A stretch of 64,000 nt of DNA from Corynebacterium lactis (GTDB taxonomy: Bacteria > Actinomycetota > Actinomycetes > Mycobacteriales > Mycobacteriaceae). Of this stretch, positions 46,354 to 57,105 are shown in pieces. The translations under genes were made by a program, and so were the position numbers. How positions within the stretch are numbered: the stretch's first letter is position 1; every line of letters begins with the position of its first letter. A model generated the notes under the pieces. That model did not search any database, was not told where the DNA came from, and saw only the letters and a list, made by a program, of their open reading frames with translations. The DNA lies in the NCBI RefSeq assembly GCF_900519355.1, contig NZ_ULHE01000004.1, forward strand, positions 62,001-126,000, read 5' to 3'.

Positions 46354-49300
46354 CTACTCAGCCGGTTCCGCAGCCCCTGCAGCCTCAGCCACACCCGCAG
46401 CCTCAGCCGCACTCGCAGTATCAGCCGCACCCGCAGCCTCAGTCGCAACCCCTGCAGCCTCAGTCACCTCAGCAGCCTCTGCAGTCTCAGCGACAGCAAC
46501 AGCCTCAGCAGCTTTCTCCGGCTCCGGCAATACAGTGACGTCGCCGTACAGGGCATGCGTGACCAGGGCGTCGGCAATGAGAAGGTCGCTCATCACCAGA
46601 GTCGGGACCAGGTCGGCCAACTGCGCCCACAGGGGAATCAGGTCGCGCACGACCGCATCGGAGACGTCCGGGTTCGCGGACTTCGCACGAGCCAGAACGC
46701 GCGCCGCCACAGCGATCAGCAACGACGTGCCCGGCACCAGTGTCCAGTGCAACGACGCATCGTCGGCATCAATACCGTCGAGCTTGTGGAAACGCACGTT
46801 GACGGCCTTGCGCAACCTCGGGGATGCCTTCGACACCGTCTTGAACAGACTTCGGGACGCCGCGGCCAGGCGCGCCATCACTCCTGATTCGACGATCTCG
46901 GCCCGATTGCGCACCACCTCGTAGATCGCAGTGAAGCGGGCGTCGTCATCCGTCAGCGGCCCAGGCACCATTCGATGCTGGTCAAAGACCTGCGCCAAAA
47001 TCGCGCTGGCCTGCGCCTCAGGCAACGAAGTGATCTGCACCGAGGACTGATCGATACATGCGGACTCGAGAGTCGTGTCCTGGCCGCTGGCGGCGATGTC
47101 CAGCAGTCCCTGACCACCGGTCTCGCGCAGGTATGCCAGCTGGCGGGAGCGGTCGACCGAATCGTTGACGAGGTCCGCAAGGCCGGCCAGGGCGCCCAAC
47201 CACGGCACACGGCGACGCCCCGGAACGGGCTTGACCAGCGCGAAGTCACCGAGCACCAGCCCTGAGGAAATCAGCATGCCGGGCTGGTCGTCCAGTGCAA
47301 TGGCGGAACGGTTCAGCGCCGCCAAACCAGTACGCGGCGCGGCACACAGGATCCGACCGAGCGCCGGTGCCGCCAACAGCGGGTTCGCCTGCGCCATCGT
47401 GCCGGCGCGCCCGGCTCGCTGCGTGGCAAAGAGGGTCCACAGGCGAGTCAGCTGTTCCTGGTCCAGCTCTCCCCATACCTCGGTGGCCAGGGCCGCCGGG
47501 TCGGAGTCGTCGGAAAGCGAGAGTGGCTCGGGGTCGGAGCCATGGTGCAGGATGCTGGAGCCCGCGGCGGGCCATTGGGGATGGCGATCCTTCTCCATCC
47601 CCAGGGTGACCTGCGCGACGAAGGGGCCGACCCCGTGGAGATCCTCGGGGAGCTCGCACTCGCCGTCGATAACTTCGAGGGCGACGGGCTCGCGCCACGG
47701 CTCGCCCGCGGCCCACAGCCACAGGGTCATAGGCAGGTGGGAAACCTCCGCGGAGGAATCAATCTCGATGATGTCCGGGGCCTCGTCGTTGAACGCGACC
47801 GAACGGATGACATCGCGTGAGGACGCCTGCACCAAGGGCACCGACAAACGCTTGCGGCCCGTGACTCGAGTCCAGTCGAGGCTGACTCGCAGGGCCTTGA
47901 GCAGGGAAACGCGGTCCGCGAACTTGCCCAGCTCGGCGTAACCGGTATCTCCGTTGCGCACCAGCGGGACACGACAGATATCGCGCTCCCCGCTGGCCAC
48001 GGCGATGTGCGCGTGCCGCAGCTCGCCCGGGGCGCTGACGACAATGCGACCGAAGGCATCGATGCGCTGCGGGCGCGTGACGAGAGTGGTGGTGCGCCGG
48101 GCGACGGTTTCGTCGGCAAGCGGCACCTCGAACTGCAAAACGCCAGGGGTGACCTGCAGCGACAACCACGCTCCCTCCTCGGTGGAGAGCTCAACGGTGC
48201 CGGTTGTCTCCTCGGCGTCCAGGCGGACAATCGCGGGCTCGACGATCAGCGGCTTCTCACCGGAGACCACGCGAATTTCGGCGGGACTCAGGCCGTCCTC
48301 GGTCGGGATGCGGAAGCCGTCGCCGCCACCCCGATACGTCACGGTCAGCTCTGCCTGCTCGGCAATGGCGAAGTGCTTCTGGAAGCTGCGCCCACGCGGG
48401 TTCACCAGGCGCACGACATACTCGCCGAGCCACGGGTAATCGTCGTCGGTGAGGATCTCCACCTCGCCGCCGGCCGCGGGAACCTCCAGGTCGTATTCCA
48501 TAACAGGCGTGGTACTGAACACGCCGTAGCCGGCGAACTCCGTGACAATCGCGCGCCAGGACTCGTCCTTGCCCGACAGCGTCGGCGGGAAGACTGCCAC
48601 CGGGCCGCCGTTGTGCACCGGGGTGCCGTAGGAGGACACAGCCCCATCGAGGCGCGCATGCGGCAAGGTCATCCGGGGCTGTCGCTGCGGGGAGGCCGAG
48701 CGGACCTGGCCCGCCTCACCGGCGCGACGCACCTGCACCGCGTGAACGTCGCGCAGGTCGATCTCGGCAACCTGCCAGAGCTCCCAGTTGAACGGACGCG
48801 GATCCGAGAAAGTCGGCACCTCAGCTCCGGTGATGGGGTCGACCAGCTTTGCATCGACCGGATAGACCACCGTCGCCGACGAGGAGTGAATCGAGACCTT
48901 ATCCGTCACGGACTGGCCATCCGCGCCAAAAATCAGAATAGGATCGTCCGTGCTGATGGCGGGCACCTTCCAGTGCTTATCCTCCCCCAGCTCCACCAGT
49001 ACCTCGCGGACCGGCTCCTCAACCGTGACCACCGGGCGCGGCTGCGAATCCTCCAGGCCCACTGCCGGGGTCGTCGCCACGGTCCCGCCGTACGTCACGC
49101 GCCACACGCGCCCCGCCGGGTCCAGAGGCGTCGGCAGCTGCACGCCCACCGACTGCGTCAGCTCGTCGAAGTAGAGCTGAGGCCGACCTGTCGTCGCCAC
49201 CACTCCGACCGCTTCACGACGGTCTGCCGTTCCCACGGGGCGCAAACGAAGCTCTTCACGGGCGCCGCTGACCAGCATCGGAGGAAGCCCGGCATCCAAC

Positions 49301-50133
49301 TGGCCCAGTTCCTCGCGGGCCTCCCAGTTCGCGGGATCCGCTGCAGTCGCGATGGCGTAGCCCAGGGTCGCCTTGAACAACTTGCGAGCCTGACGCGGAG
49401 CAGTGCGGGTCAGCTGGCGCAGCGCCAGAGGGTTTTCGCCATCGGAGGAATCCGCGACCTCGGCCACGAAGTCATCCAGGCGCTCGTGCACCTTCGACAG
49501 CGCCTGGACCAGGTCATTCGAGGAGGGCTCGGAGAGCTCGCCCACGCCAGCCATCTGCTCGAAGTGCTCGATGATCAGTGGCATCACCGACAGTTGCACG
49601 CCCGCGTGCAGCAGCAGGACCTGCGCCGCGCGCTGGCGGCTGCCGGGCTCCCCCTCGCCGTCGAGGGCGACGTCGTCAGGCAACTCGATAGCGCGAAGCA
49701 TGCCTGGCACAGAGTCGGCAATGTGGTCGACCAGCTCGGAGGTAGCCGAGGACGCGGCATCCAGTTGCAGGGCGGCAGGCCAGTCCAGCCACATCTCGCT
49801 GGCCGAGGCCACGCGCGCCGCGCGGCCGACCAGGGAGGCCAGCGTCACCAGCGGGTGAGCATCGACGACGTCGCGCGCCGCGGCAATACCGTCCGCGCTG
49901 CCGTCGGCCAGGTGATGCGCCAGAAGCGCACCGAGGAAGCGATCGATTCGCTCGACCTCGTCCATGGCGAGGCCAGACCAGACGAATAGCGGCTCGACCT
50001 TCGCCTGTTCCGCAGACTGCAAAAGCCCCGGAATACGAGCAGCGAGCTCCTCTTCCGCTACGGCTAACCACATCTGCACGGACATCGTGTTATCTAGACG
50101 AACACCCTGGTAAACACCGTTTGCGCCAGTCAT
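46354..50133 (-). CDS. Large three-part protein of unknown function (1259 residues)
   Basis: ATG 50133 is preceded by AAGGGGAG. I recognise no family. Residues 1-270 are helical (MWLAVAEEELAARIPGLLQS and on, with KLFKATLGYAIATA near 265). About 290-860 is strand-rich, with repeated immunoglobulin-like stretches (VRVTYGG-like RVWRVTYGGTVATT, PWLGEYVVRLVNPRGRSFQK, GAWLSLQVTPGVLQFEVPL). Residues 880-1210 are helical again. The last 45 residues are an Ala/Glu-rich tail coded by an 18-bp repeat. No signal peptide, membrane helix or nucleotide-binding motif is seen. By recall C. glutamicum has treZ next to ilvA, so this is an insertion in that backbone. Confidence 0.8.
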   Translation of the reverse strand: MTGANGVYQGVRLDNTMSVQMWLAVAEEELAARIPGLLQSAEQAKVEPLFVWSGLAMDEVERIDRFLGALLAHHLADGSADGIAAARDVVDAHPLVTLASLVGRAARVASASEMWLDWPAALQLDAASSATSELVDHIADSVPGMLRAIELPDDVALDGEGEPGSRQRAAQVLLLHAGVQLSVMPLIIEHFEQMAGVGELSEPSSNDLVQALSKVHERLDDFVAEVADSSDGENPLALRQLTRTAPRQARKLFKATLGYAIATAADPANWEAREELGQLDAGLPPMLVSGAREELRLRPVGTADRREAVGVVATTGRPQLYFDELTQSVGVQLPTPLDPAGRVWRVTYGGTVATTPAVGLEDSQPRPVVTVEEPVREVLVELGEDKHWKVPAISTDDPILIFGADGQSVTDKVSIHSSSATVVYPVDAKLVDPITGAEVPTFSDPRPFNWELWQVAEIDLRDVHAVQVRRAGEAGQVRSASPQRQPRMTLPHARLDGAVSSYGTPVHNGGPVAVFPPTLSGKDESWRAIVTEFAGYGVFSTTPVMEYDLEVPAAGGEVEILTDDDYPWLGEYVVRLVNPRGRSFQKHFAIAEQAELTVTYRGGGDGFRIPTEDGLSPAEIRVVSGEKPLIVEPAIVRLDAEETTGTVELSTEEGAWLSLQVTPGVLQFEVPLADETVARRTTTLVTRPQRIDAFGRIVVSAPGELRHAHIAVASGERDICRVPLVRNGDTGYAELGKFADRVSLLKALRVSLDWTRVTGRKRLSVPLVQASSRDVIRSVAFNDEAPDIIEIDSSAEVSHLPMTLWLWAAGEPWREPVALEVIDGECELPEDLHGVGPFVAQVTLGMEKDRHPQWPAAGSSILHHGSDPEPLSLSDDSDPAALATEVWGELDQEQLTRLWTLFATQRAGRAGTMAQANPLLAAPALGRILCAAPRTGLAALNRSAIALDDQPGMLISSGLVLGDFALVKPVPGRRRVPWLGALAGLADLVNDSVDRSRQLAYLRETGGQGLLDIAASGQDTTLESACIDQSSVQITSLPEAQASAILAQVFDQHRMVPGPLTDDDARFTAIYEVVRNRAEIVESGVMARLAAASRSLFKTVSKASPRLRKAVNVRFHKLDGIDADDASLHWTLVPGTSLLIAVAARVLARAKSANPDVSDAVVRDLIPLWAQLADLVPTLVMSDLLIADALVTHALYGDVTVLPEPEKAAEAVAVAETAEAAEVTEAAGVATEAAGAADTASAAEAAGVAEAAGAAEPAE
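46372..46510. repeat. 18-bp degenerate repeat coding the Ala/Glu tail of the 46354 gene
   Basis: On the plus strand, units such as GCAGCCTCAGCCGCACTC follow one another with an 18-bp step (one unit 21 bp). They code for A-E-A-A-G-V-type repeats at the C-terminus of the large protein. Confidence 0.8.
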
Positions 50134-50184
50134 CGTGGGCTTGGTCGCTCCCCTTCTTGAAAATGAGAAATAGTGAAAACTTTC

Positions 50185-50220
50185 CCCCATCCGGCCGCGG
50201 AGGCCCCGGCGGATGAGGGG
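50185..50220 (-). terminator. Hairpin between ilvA and the 1259-residue gene
   Basis: CCCCATCCG (50185-50193) pairs with CGGATGAGGGG (50210-50220) with one bulged A, and inner GC pairs extend it. On the minus strand it lies 32 bases after the ilvA stop and is followed by AAAGTTTTC. It probably ends the ilvA transcript. Confidence 0.65.
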
Positions 50221-50252
50221 TCGTGAGTTTGAGTGGAAAAGCTAGAAAGGCT

Positions 50253-51548
50253 CTACGTCAAAAAGTCGTACTCGGGAGTGCCCGGCACCAGGCGGCGGCA
50301 ATCCAAGGGCGAGCGCTCCATCCGGGCCAGCAGCTCGTCTAAGTCCGAGGCCCTCCGCAGCTCAATGCCGACCAGCGCAGCGCCCGTCTCGCGGTTGTTG
50401 CGCTTGAGGTATTCGAACTGCGAGATGTCGTCGTCCGGGCCGAGGACATCGTTGAGGAACATCCGCAGCTGCCCGGGCTTCTGTGGGAAGTTCACCAGGA
50501 AGTAGTGCTTCAGCCCGCGGTAGACCAGGGAACGCTCCATGATCTCCGCATACCGCAGCACGTCGTTGTTGCCACCGGAGATGATGCAGACCACGACCTC
50601 GCCGGGGGCGAACTTCATCTGCTCCAACGCCGCGACGGAAAGCGCGCCCGCGGGCTCGGCGATAATGCCCTCGTTCTGGTAGAGGTCCAGCAGCGCCTCG
50701 CACACGGCGCCCTCCGGCGCGATCATCGGAGTGACCCGAGTGCGGTTCGCCTCGACGATATGCCAGGGCAGATCACCGAAGCGGGCGACCGCGGCGCCGT
50801 CGACGAACGGATCCGTCTTGCCCAGGGTGATGGGGCCGTTATTGTCCAGGGCCGCACGCATGCATGCCGCGCCCGCCGGCTCCACGCCCATCACCTTCGT
50901 CTGCGGGGACATATCCGCCAGGTAGGAAGTCACGCCCGACAGCAGCCCGCCGCCGCCAACGGGGACGCAGACGGTGTCCAGCGTCAGGCCTTGGCCGGAG
51001 AGCTGCGCAATAATCTCCGCGGCCACCGTCCCCTGGCCGACAATCGTGTTGAAGGAGTCGAAGGGCTCCACCATCGTCGCCCCGGTGCGCTGGGCGTCGG
51101 CACGCGCGGCAGCGGCGGCCTCGTCGAAAGAGTCGCCGGTGACCACAATCTCGACGGCATCGCGACCGTGGTAGGCGATGCGGTCGCGCTTCTGCTTCGG
51201 GGTCGCGTTGGGGACGTAGATACGCCCCTGAATACCCAGCGTGCGGCACGCGTACGCCACGCCCTGGGCGTGGTTGCCTGCCGACGCCGCCACGACGCCG
51301 GCCTCACGCTCGGCGTCGGTTAGCTGAACCATCCCGTTGTAGGCGCCACGAATCTTGTAGGAGCGGACGTCCTGGAGATCCTCGCGCTTGAGGAAGATCT
51401 TCGCCCCCGTGATCTCCGACAGCCGCGGGCTGAACTGCAGCGGAGTGGCCTCAATGACGGAGGAAATTCGTGCCTGCGCAATCTGGATATCTGCCGCGTG
51501 GACTAGGCGACGTTCTGTCTGGGACGCAGGTACGGAATTCTCACTCAT
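50253..51548 (-). CDS. ilvA: Threonine dehydratase, biosynthetic
   Basis: IlvA deaminates threonine to 2-oxobutyrate, the entry step of isoleucine synthesis. The 431-residue protein has the PLP lysine Lys65 in DVRSYKIRGAYN, AASAGNHAQGVAYAC, PVGGGGLLSGV, and SGGNNDVLRYAEIM. The C-terminal regulatory domain begins around residue 335 (YRGLKHYFLVNFPQKPGQLR) and is a single ACT-like unit, the short form known from C. glutamicum, which responds to isoleucine. Confidence 0.96.
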   Translation of the reverse strand: MSENSVPASQTERRLVHAADIQIAQARISSVIEATPLQFSPRLSEITGAKIFLKREDLQDVRSYKIRGAYNGMVQLTDAEREAGVVAASAGNHAQGVAYACRTLGIQGRIYVPNATPKQKRDRIAYHGRDAVEIVVTGDSFDEAAAAARADAQRTGATMVEPFDSFNTIVGQGTVAAEIIAQLSGQGLTLDTVCVPVGGGGLLSGVTSYLADMSPQTKVMGVEPAGAACMRAALDNNGPITLGKTDPFVDGAAVARFGDLPWHIVEANRTRVTPMIAPEGAVCEALLDLYQNEGIIAEPAGALSVAALEQMKFAPGEVVVCIISGGNNDVLRYAEIMERSLVYRGLKHYFLVNFPQKPGQLRMFLNDVLGPDDDISQFEYLKRNNRETGAALVGIELRRASDLDELLARMERSPLDCRRLVPGTPEYDFLT

Positions 51549-51637
51549 GGGGTAGCACTTTACTCGTTAGTAGGGACGGTTGCGACAAAAGGCACTGCGC
51601 ACGGGCACTGCCGCCGTTAAACGGAGAGATCGGGCAC

Positions 51638-54600
51638 CTAGGACATCTGATCCAGCACGCTCGGCCCGATGGTGGCCTTGAGGTCACCAATCAGGCTGGC
51701 GCTGCGCTCAACCCGAAGGTGCTCGCCGAGGACTAGCAGGGAGTCATTGTCGCCGTCGACCAGCTTCAGGTAGACGTCCGAGTCACCAGGGTTATCCAGC
51801 AGCACCGACTTCAGTTTCGCAATCGTCTCCGGCGTGCACTGGTCGGTGCGCATGGTCAGGCGCAGCGGCGCAGCGGTATTTCCGTTGCGCCCGAGGTCCG
51901 GCATCTTCAGGTCATCACAGACGATGCTCATTCGGTCGTCGCGGTACTGCACGCGAGCCTTGACCAGCACGATCGCGTCCTCCGCGATGCTCGTGGCGAT
52001 CATGGCGTAGGTTCGGGCGAACGCCATCACCTCGACGCGGGCGCCGTTGTGGTCCTCGATGCCGATAATCGCCCACGGCTGGCCGTTCTTGTTCACGCGG
52101 CGGTCCACGCTGGAGACGATGCCGCCGATAATCACCTCGGTGTTGTTGGCGACTTCGCCGCCGACAATCGTCGTGATTGCGGTGTTCGTCTGCGCGGCCA
52201 GCGACTCCTCGAAGCCATCGAGCGGGTGACCCGAGACGTAGAGGCCGAGCATCTCGCGCTCGAGGGCCAGCTCGTGCTTGCGCTCCCAGTTTTCCTCCGG
52301 GACGCGCACCTCGAAGATGTTTTCCGACGCCTCGTCCTCATCGCCCCCGCCGAAGCCCGCGAAGAGGTCGAACTGCCCCTTGTCCGCCGCCTTCTTCGTC
52401 GGCAGGACCGAGTCGACGGCTTCCTCGTGAATCAGCGCAAGCCCCTTGCGCGGGTGCCCCAGGGAGTCGAACGCGCCGGCCTTAATCAGCGACTCGGTGA
52501 TGCGCTTGTTGCACGGCAGGGTGTCGATCTTGTCCAGGTAGTCCGAGAAGGACTTGAACTTGCCCTTCTCCTCCCTTGTCTTGACGATCGAGCTAACGAC
52601 GTCGTGGCCGACGTTGCGGATCGCGCCCAGGCCGAAACGGATGTCCTCGCCGACCGGCTCGAAGTTCATGCCCGACTCGTTGACGTCCGGAGGCAGCACC
52701 TTGATGCCGAGGTGGCGGCAGTCCGACAGGTAGATGGCCAGCTTGTTCTTGTCGTCGGCGACCGAGGTCAGCAGCGCCGCCATGTACTCGGCGGTGTAGT
52801 TCGCCTTCAGGAACGCAGTCCAGTAGGAGACCAGGCCGTAGCCCGCCGCGTGCGACTTGTTGAACGCGTAGGACGCGAACGGCAGGATGATGTCCCAGAG
52901 CTTTTGCACCGCATCCTTGGAGTAGCCATTGGAGAGCATGCCGCCCTCGAAGTTGACGAACTCCTTTGCCAGCACCTCCGGCTTCTTCTTACCCATCGCC
53001 TTGCGGAATCCATCCGCCTGGCCCGCCGTGTAGTTCGCCAGCTTCTGCGAGATCTTCATGATCTGCTCCTGGTACACGATCAGGCCGTGCGTCTCTTCCA
53101 GGATTTCCTTCAGCTGCTCGTCCAACTCCGGGTGGATGGCGTTGTACGGCTTGCGGCCGTTTTTAATATCGGCGTAGTCGAAGTGGGCGTTGACGCCCAT
53201 CGGGCCCGGTCGATACAGTGCCAGGGATGCGACGATATCCTCGAAGCCCGTCGGCTGCATGCGCTTGAGCAGCTCGCGCATACCGCCGCCATCGAGCTGG
53301 AACACGCCGAGGGTATCGCCCTTGGACAGCAGCTCGTAGACCTTCTTGTCATCGGTCTGCAAGTCGTCGAGGAGAATGGTCTCGCCGCGGTTGGCCTTGA
53401 TGTGCTCGATGCAGTCGCCGATCACCGTCAGGTTGCGCAGGCCCAGGAAGTCCATCTTCAAAAGGCCGATGGCCTCACACGCCGGGTAGTCCCAGCCCGT
53501 GATAATCGCGCCGTCGGCCTGCCTCTTCCACATCGGAATGTGGTCCATCAGTGGCACCGAAGCCATGACCACGGCACACGCGTGCACGCCGGTCTGCCTG
53601 ACGACGCCCTCTAGGCCGCGGGCGGTCTCGTAGATTCGGGCCACGTCCGGGTCGGTCTCAATCAGCTGGCGGACCTCGGCGGCCTCGCCGTAGCGGGGAT
53701 GCTCCGGGTCGACGATGCCGCCGAGCGGAATGTCCTTGGCCATGATGGCCGGCGGCAGCGCCTTGGTAATGCGATCGGCAATCTGGTAGCCAGGCTGGCC
53801 GAACTGCACGCGGGCGGAGTCCTTCAGCGCCTGCTTCGTCTTGACCGTACCGAAGGTCACCACCTGCGCGACCTTGTCCTCGCCCCAGCGGTTCGCGGCG
53901 TAGCGAATCATCTCGTCGCGGCGGCGATCGTCGAAGTCGATATCGATATCGGGCGCGGACGGGCGCTCCGGGTTCAAGAATCGCTCGAAGAGCAGGCCGT
54001 GCTCGATGGGGTCAATGTTGGTGATCCAGGTGGCGTAGGCGACCAGGGAGCCCGCGGCGGAGCCACGCCCCGGGCCGACCTTGATGCCCACCTCGCGCGC
54101 GTGCCGAATCAGCTCGGCGACGATAAGGAAGTAGGACGGGTAGCCCTTACCGTCGATGACGTCGATCTCGTACTCCGCGCGCTTGATGTACTCCTCGGGC
54201 ACCTCGCGCCCCTCGAAGCGCTTGCGCAGGCCCTCCATGACGTTGTGGTGCAGCCACGTCGTCGGGGTCTCGCCCTCCGGCACGTCGGCCTTCGGCATGC
54301 GGTCGTGCGGGTGCTCTTCCCAGAGCTCGTCGTAGTCCTCGACGCGCTCTGCGATTAGCAGCGTATTGTCGCACGCGCCGGGGACCAGGGTATCCCAGGT
54401 CTCGCGCATCTCCGCGGCGGACTTAATAAAGTAGCCGTCACCGTCAAACTTGAAGCGATCCGGGTCGTGCAGTGTCTTGCCGGTCTGGACACAGAGCATC
54501 GCCTCGTGCGCCTTCGCCTGGTCACGCGTGACATAGTGGCAGTCATTCGTCACCACCGGCGGGAGATTGAGCTTGCGGCCAATCTCCAGCAGCTCCGCGC

Positions 54601-55207
54601 GCACGCGCGTTTCAATATCGAGGCCGTGGTCCATCAACTCGAGGAAATAGTTTTCCTTGCCGTAGATGTCCTGCCACATGCCCGCGGCCTTCAGCGCCTC
54701 ATCGAATTGCCCCAGGCGCAGGCGCGTCTGCACGTCACCCGAGGGGCAGCCCGTCGTAGCGATGATGCCCTCCGCGCGCTCCGCAATCAGCTCCGCATCC
54801 ATACGCGGGTACTTGCTAATCTGCCCCTCGTAGGACGCCATTGAGGACAGGTAAAAGAGGTTGCGCAGGCCCTGAGCGTTACGCGCAATCATAGTCTGGT
54901 GCAGGTAGGAGCCACGGCCAGAGACGTCATCGCGTCGCTGGTGAGGCTCACCCCACTGAATGCGGTTTTTATTGAAACGGCTCTCCGGGGCCATGTAGGC
55001 CTCGATACCAATAATGGGCTTGATGCCCTTGGACTTCATCTGCCGGTAGAAGGCGTTCGAGCCGAACATGTTGCCGTGGTCGGTCACACCCACCGCCGGC
55101 ATCCCCTGCCGCGACACCTCATCTGCGAGAAGATCAATCTTCGCCATCCCGTCGAGCATCGAGTACTCGGTGTGGTTATGAAGGTGCACGAAGGAGGAGT
55201 TAGCCAT
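51638..55207 (-). CDS. dnaE1: DNA polymerase III alpha subunit
   Basis: This 1189-residue protein is the replicative polymerase. It starts [20 protein letters not shown] with the PHP domain metal motifs ([16 protein letters not shown]). The polymerase core has [15 protein letters not shown], then [19 protein letters not shown] near residue 420 with two catalytic aspartates, and [20 protein letters not shown]. An HhH region and an OB-fold with [20 protein letters not shown] close the protein. The ATG 55207 lacks a ribosome binding site but TACAAT (complement of 55216-55221) lies 8 bases upstream, so the transcript may be leaderless. The longer in-frame start at 55318 is not credible. Confidence 0.97.
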   Translation of the reverse strand: MANSSFVHLHNHTEYSMLDGMAKIDLLADEVSRQGMPAVGVTDHGNMFGSNAFYRQMKSKGIKPIIGIEAYMAPESRFNKNRIQWGEPHQRRDDVSGRGSYLHQTMIARNAQGLRNLFYLSSMASYEGQISKYPRMDAELIAERAEGIIATTGCPSGDVQTRLRLGQFDEALKAAGMWQDIYGKENYFLELMDHGLDIETRVRAELLEIGRKLNLPPVVTNDCHYVTRDQAKAHEAMLCVQTGKTLHDPDRFKFDGDGYFIKSAAEMRETWDTLVPGACDNTLLIAERVEDYDELWEEHPHDRMPKADVPEGETPTTWLHHNVMEGLRKRFEGREVPEEYIKRAEYEIDVIDGKGYPSYFLIVAELIRHAREVGIKVGPGRGSAAGSLVAYATWITNIDPIEHGLLFERFLNPERPSAPDIDIDFDDRRRDEMIRYAANRWGEDKVAQVVTFGTVKTKQALKDSARVQFGQPGYQIADRITKALPPAIMAKDIPLGGIVDPEHPRYGEAAEVRQLIETDPDVARIYETARGLEGVVRQTGVHACAVVMASVPLMDHIPMWKRQADGAIITGWDYPACEAIGLLKMDFLGLRNLTVIGDCIEHIKANRGETILLDDLQTDDKKVYELLSKGDTLGVFQLDGGGMRELLKRMQPTGFEDIVASLALYRPGPMGVNAHFDYADIKNGRKPYNAIHPELDEQLKEILEETHGLIVYQEQIMKISQKLANYTAGQADGFRKAMGKKKPEVLAKEFVNFEGGMLSNGYSKDAVQKLWDIILPFASYAFNKSHAAGYGLVSYWTAFLKANYTAEYMAALLTSVADDKNKLAIYLSDCRHLGIKVLPPDVNESGMNFEPVGEDIRFGLGAIRNVGHDVVSSIVKTREEKGKFKSFSDYLDKIDTLPCNKRITESLIKAGAFDSLGHPRKGLALIHEEAVDSVLPTKKAADKGQFDLFAGFGGGDEDEASENIFEVRVPEENWERKHELALEREMLGLYVSGHPLDGFEESLAAQTNTAITTIVGGEVANNTEVIIGGIVSSVDRRVNKNGQPWAIIGIEDHNGARVEVMAFARTYAMIATSIAEDAIVLVKARVQYRDDRMSIVCDDLKMPDLGRNGNTAAPLRLTMRTDQCTPETIAKLKSVLLDNPGDSDVYLKLVDGDNDSLLVLGEHLRVERSASLIGDLKATIGPSVLDQMS

Positions 55208-55487
55208 GAGTCCAGATTGTAGACAATCGACCGGACTCCAGGGGCGCCCTCCTCGTCGTGCACTGGGCCTCGTTCGCGCCGTCGGCACGCGACGGTCGAC
55301 TCCACCGCAGGACGGCAACCCTTATAGGGACACATCTATAGCGCGATACGTGTTTAACATCACGCGCCCATTTCCTTTACTTTCCAAAACCTCTTGACCA
55401 TACTGAGCACCACGGTTCATGAGAGGTTCCTCATATTCTGCCCCTTCAAGAACCCCGCACCCCGACCCCCTTCAAGGAGTTACCGAC

Positions 55488-55652
55488 ATGTTCGCACCGC
55501 TTCCCGACGGCACCTACACCCTCTTCCCGAAGGCTCAGCTCGATCGCGCGATCGCCGATATGGAGCGTCGCCCCGTCGCCGCCGGCTACCTCGCAGATGG
55601 CGACATCATCACCTCCGACATGGACGCCGCCCGCTACAGCTGGCTGGTCTAG
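55488..55652 (+). CDS. 54-residue small protein
   Basis: The ATG at 55488 has a good ribosome binding site (AAGGAG, 8 bases upstream). The product begins MFAPLPDGTYTLFPKAQLDR and ends with an acidic stretch and SWLV. TTGACC at 55394-55399 may be a -35. It has no membrane segment or known domain. It lies in the 617-base gap between divergent dnaE1 and the PLP-enzyme gene. Codon use follows the genome pattern (G/C third positions), which supports it as real. Confidence 0.65.
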   Translation: MFAPLPDGTYTLFPKAQLDRAIADMERRPVAAGYLADGDIITSDMDAARYSWLV

Positions 55653-55824
55653 AGCTGGCCAGCCTAGCCCGCTAGCACCTCCAGCGAGGGACGACTGCCG
55701 GACACAAAGACCCGAGCACCGCACGTGTGCAGACTCTCAGCCTTTCGGCCCCCTCCCCGCCACCGCTGGCTAATATTTTTCAAACCAAAGACAGTGCCCT
55801 AGGTCACAAGTTATGTTTTAGAAC

Positions 55825-57105
55825 ATGAACTTTGACCGAGGATCCACCTCGGCGTCGAACGCCGGGCAACGGAACGCCCAGCAGCCAAACGCCGAGAACG
55901 TCAGCGCGGTACGTGTGAGCGCCACCGAGCCACCGCTGCCCGCGGAATACCTCCTGGAGCACTCGCCGCTTCCCGCACTGGTCGTCGACCTCGATGCGGT
56001 CGATGCCAACGCAGACGACATGCTCCGCCGCGCGGGTGGCATGCCCATCCGCGTCGCCTCGAAGTCCATTCGCATTCCGGAGCTGATCGCGCACGCGCTA
56101 TCCAAGCCCGGTTACCAGGGCGTCCTCGCCTATTCCCTCCGCGAGGCCCTGTGGCTCTACCGCGAGGGCATCAGCGACGATATCGTCGTCGCCTACCCCA
56201 CCATGGACGCCGACGCCATCGCCGACCTGGCCTCCGACGACGCCGCCCGCGCCGCGATCTGCGTCATGGTGGACCTCCCCGAGCATCTCGACGCCCTGTC
56301 GGCCTCCGCCAGCGCCGAGTCCCCCATTCGCGTCTGCATCGACGTCGACGCCTCCTACCGACCGGCACCCGGTATCCACATCGGAACGCTGCGCTCGAGC
56401 CTGCACTCGCCGAAGCACGCCGCCCGCTTCGCCAGGGCCGTCGTCGCGCGCCCCGAGCTGCGCCTGGCCGGCCTGATGATGTACGAGGGCCACATCGCCG
56501 GCGTCGGAGACAAGGGCAGCTCGCTGCGCGCCCGCGCCATCCGCCTCATGCAGAAGCGCTCCCGCTCCGAGCTCGCTTCCCGACGCGCCCGCGTCGTCGC
56601 CGCGATAGAAAAGGTCGCAGGTCCCCTGGAGTTCGTCAACGGCGGAGGGACCGGTTCCCTCGAATCCACCTGCGCCGAGCACGCCGTCACGGAGGCCGCC
56701 GCGGGCTCGGGTTTCCTGGCGCCGCCCCTCTTCGACAACTACCGCGCTTTTTCCCTGCGCCCGGCGTCCTGGTTCGTTCTTCCCGTAACTCGGCGCCCCA
56801 GGAAAGGCGTCGTGACCGTCTCCGGGGGCGGCCGAATCGCCTCGGGCCCCGCGGGCGCCGACCGGCTGCCCACCCCGCATTTTCCCGCGGGTCTCAGGTA
56901 CGCAGCTGAGGAGGGCCCCGGCGAGGTCCAGACCCCTCTCGTAGGCCGGGCCGCGCGTCTCCTCCGGCCCGGAGATCCCGTCTGGTTCCGCCACGCCAAG
57001 GCAGGCGAGACCTGCGAGCACGCAAACGAGGCCGTCATCGTCCAGGGCGGAAAAATCATCGGCCGCTGGGCCACATACCGAGGAAAGGGACTGATCTTCA
57101 CATGA
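55825..57105 (+). CDS. PLP-dependent amino acid deaminase/aldolase (alanine racemase N-domain fold)
   Basis: The 426-residue protein is a fold-type III PLP enzyme of the D-threonine aldolase / amino acid deaminase group: LPALVVDLDAVDANADDML, IRVASKSIRIPELI with the likely PLP lysine, a LAGLMMYEGHIAGVGD strand, FVNGGGTGSLEST for phosphate binding, and a C-terminal beta domain ending GRWATYRGKGLIFT. TATGTT lies exactly 7 bases before the ATG. It overlaps the next gene by 4 bases (ATGA), so the pair is co-translated. The substrate is not known. Confidence 0.82.
   Translation: MNFDRGSTSASNAGQRNAQQPNAENVSAVRVSATEPPLPAEYLLEHSPLPALVVDLDAVDANADDMLRRAGGMPIRVASKSIRIPELIAHALSKPGYQGVLAYSLREALWLYREGISDDIVVAYPTMDADAIADLASDDAARAAICVMVDLPEHLDALSASASAESPIRVCIDVDASYRPAPGIHIGTLRSSLHSPKHAARFARAVVARPELRLAGLMMYEGHIAGVGDKGSSLRARAIRLMQKRSRSELASRRARVVAAIEKVAGPLEFVNGGGTGSLESTCAEHAVTEAAAGSGFLAPPLFDNYRAFSLRPASWFVLPVTRRPRKGVVTVSGGGRIASGPAGADRLPTPHFPAGLRYAAEEGPGEVQTPLVGRAARLLRPGDPVWFRHAKAGETCEHANEAVIVQGGKIIGRWATYRGKGLIFT

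Noticed and set aside
48007..49989. 660-residue frame opposite the 1259-residue gene
   Set aside because: Arg/His-rich shadow. The minus-strand frame is longer, has a ribosome binding site and a protein-like composition.
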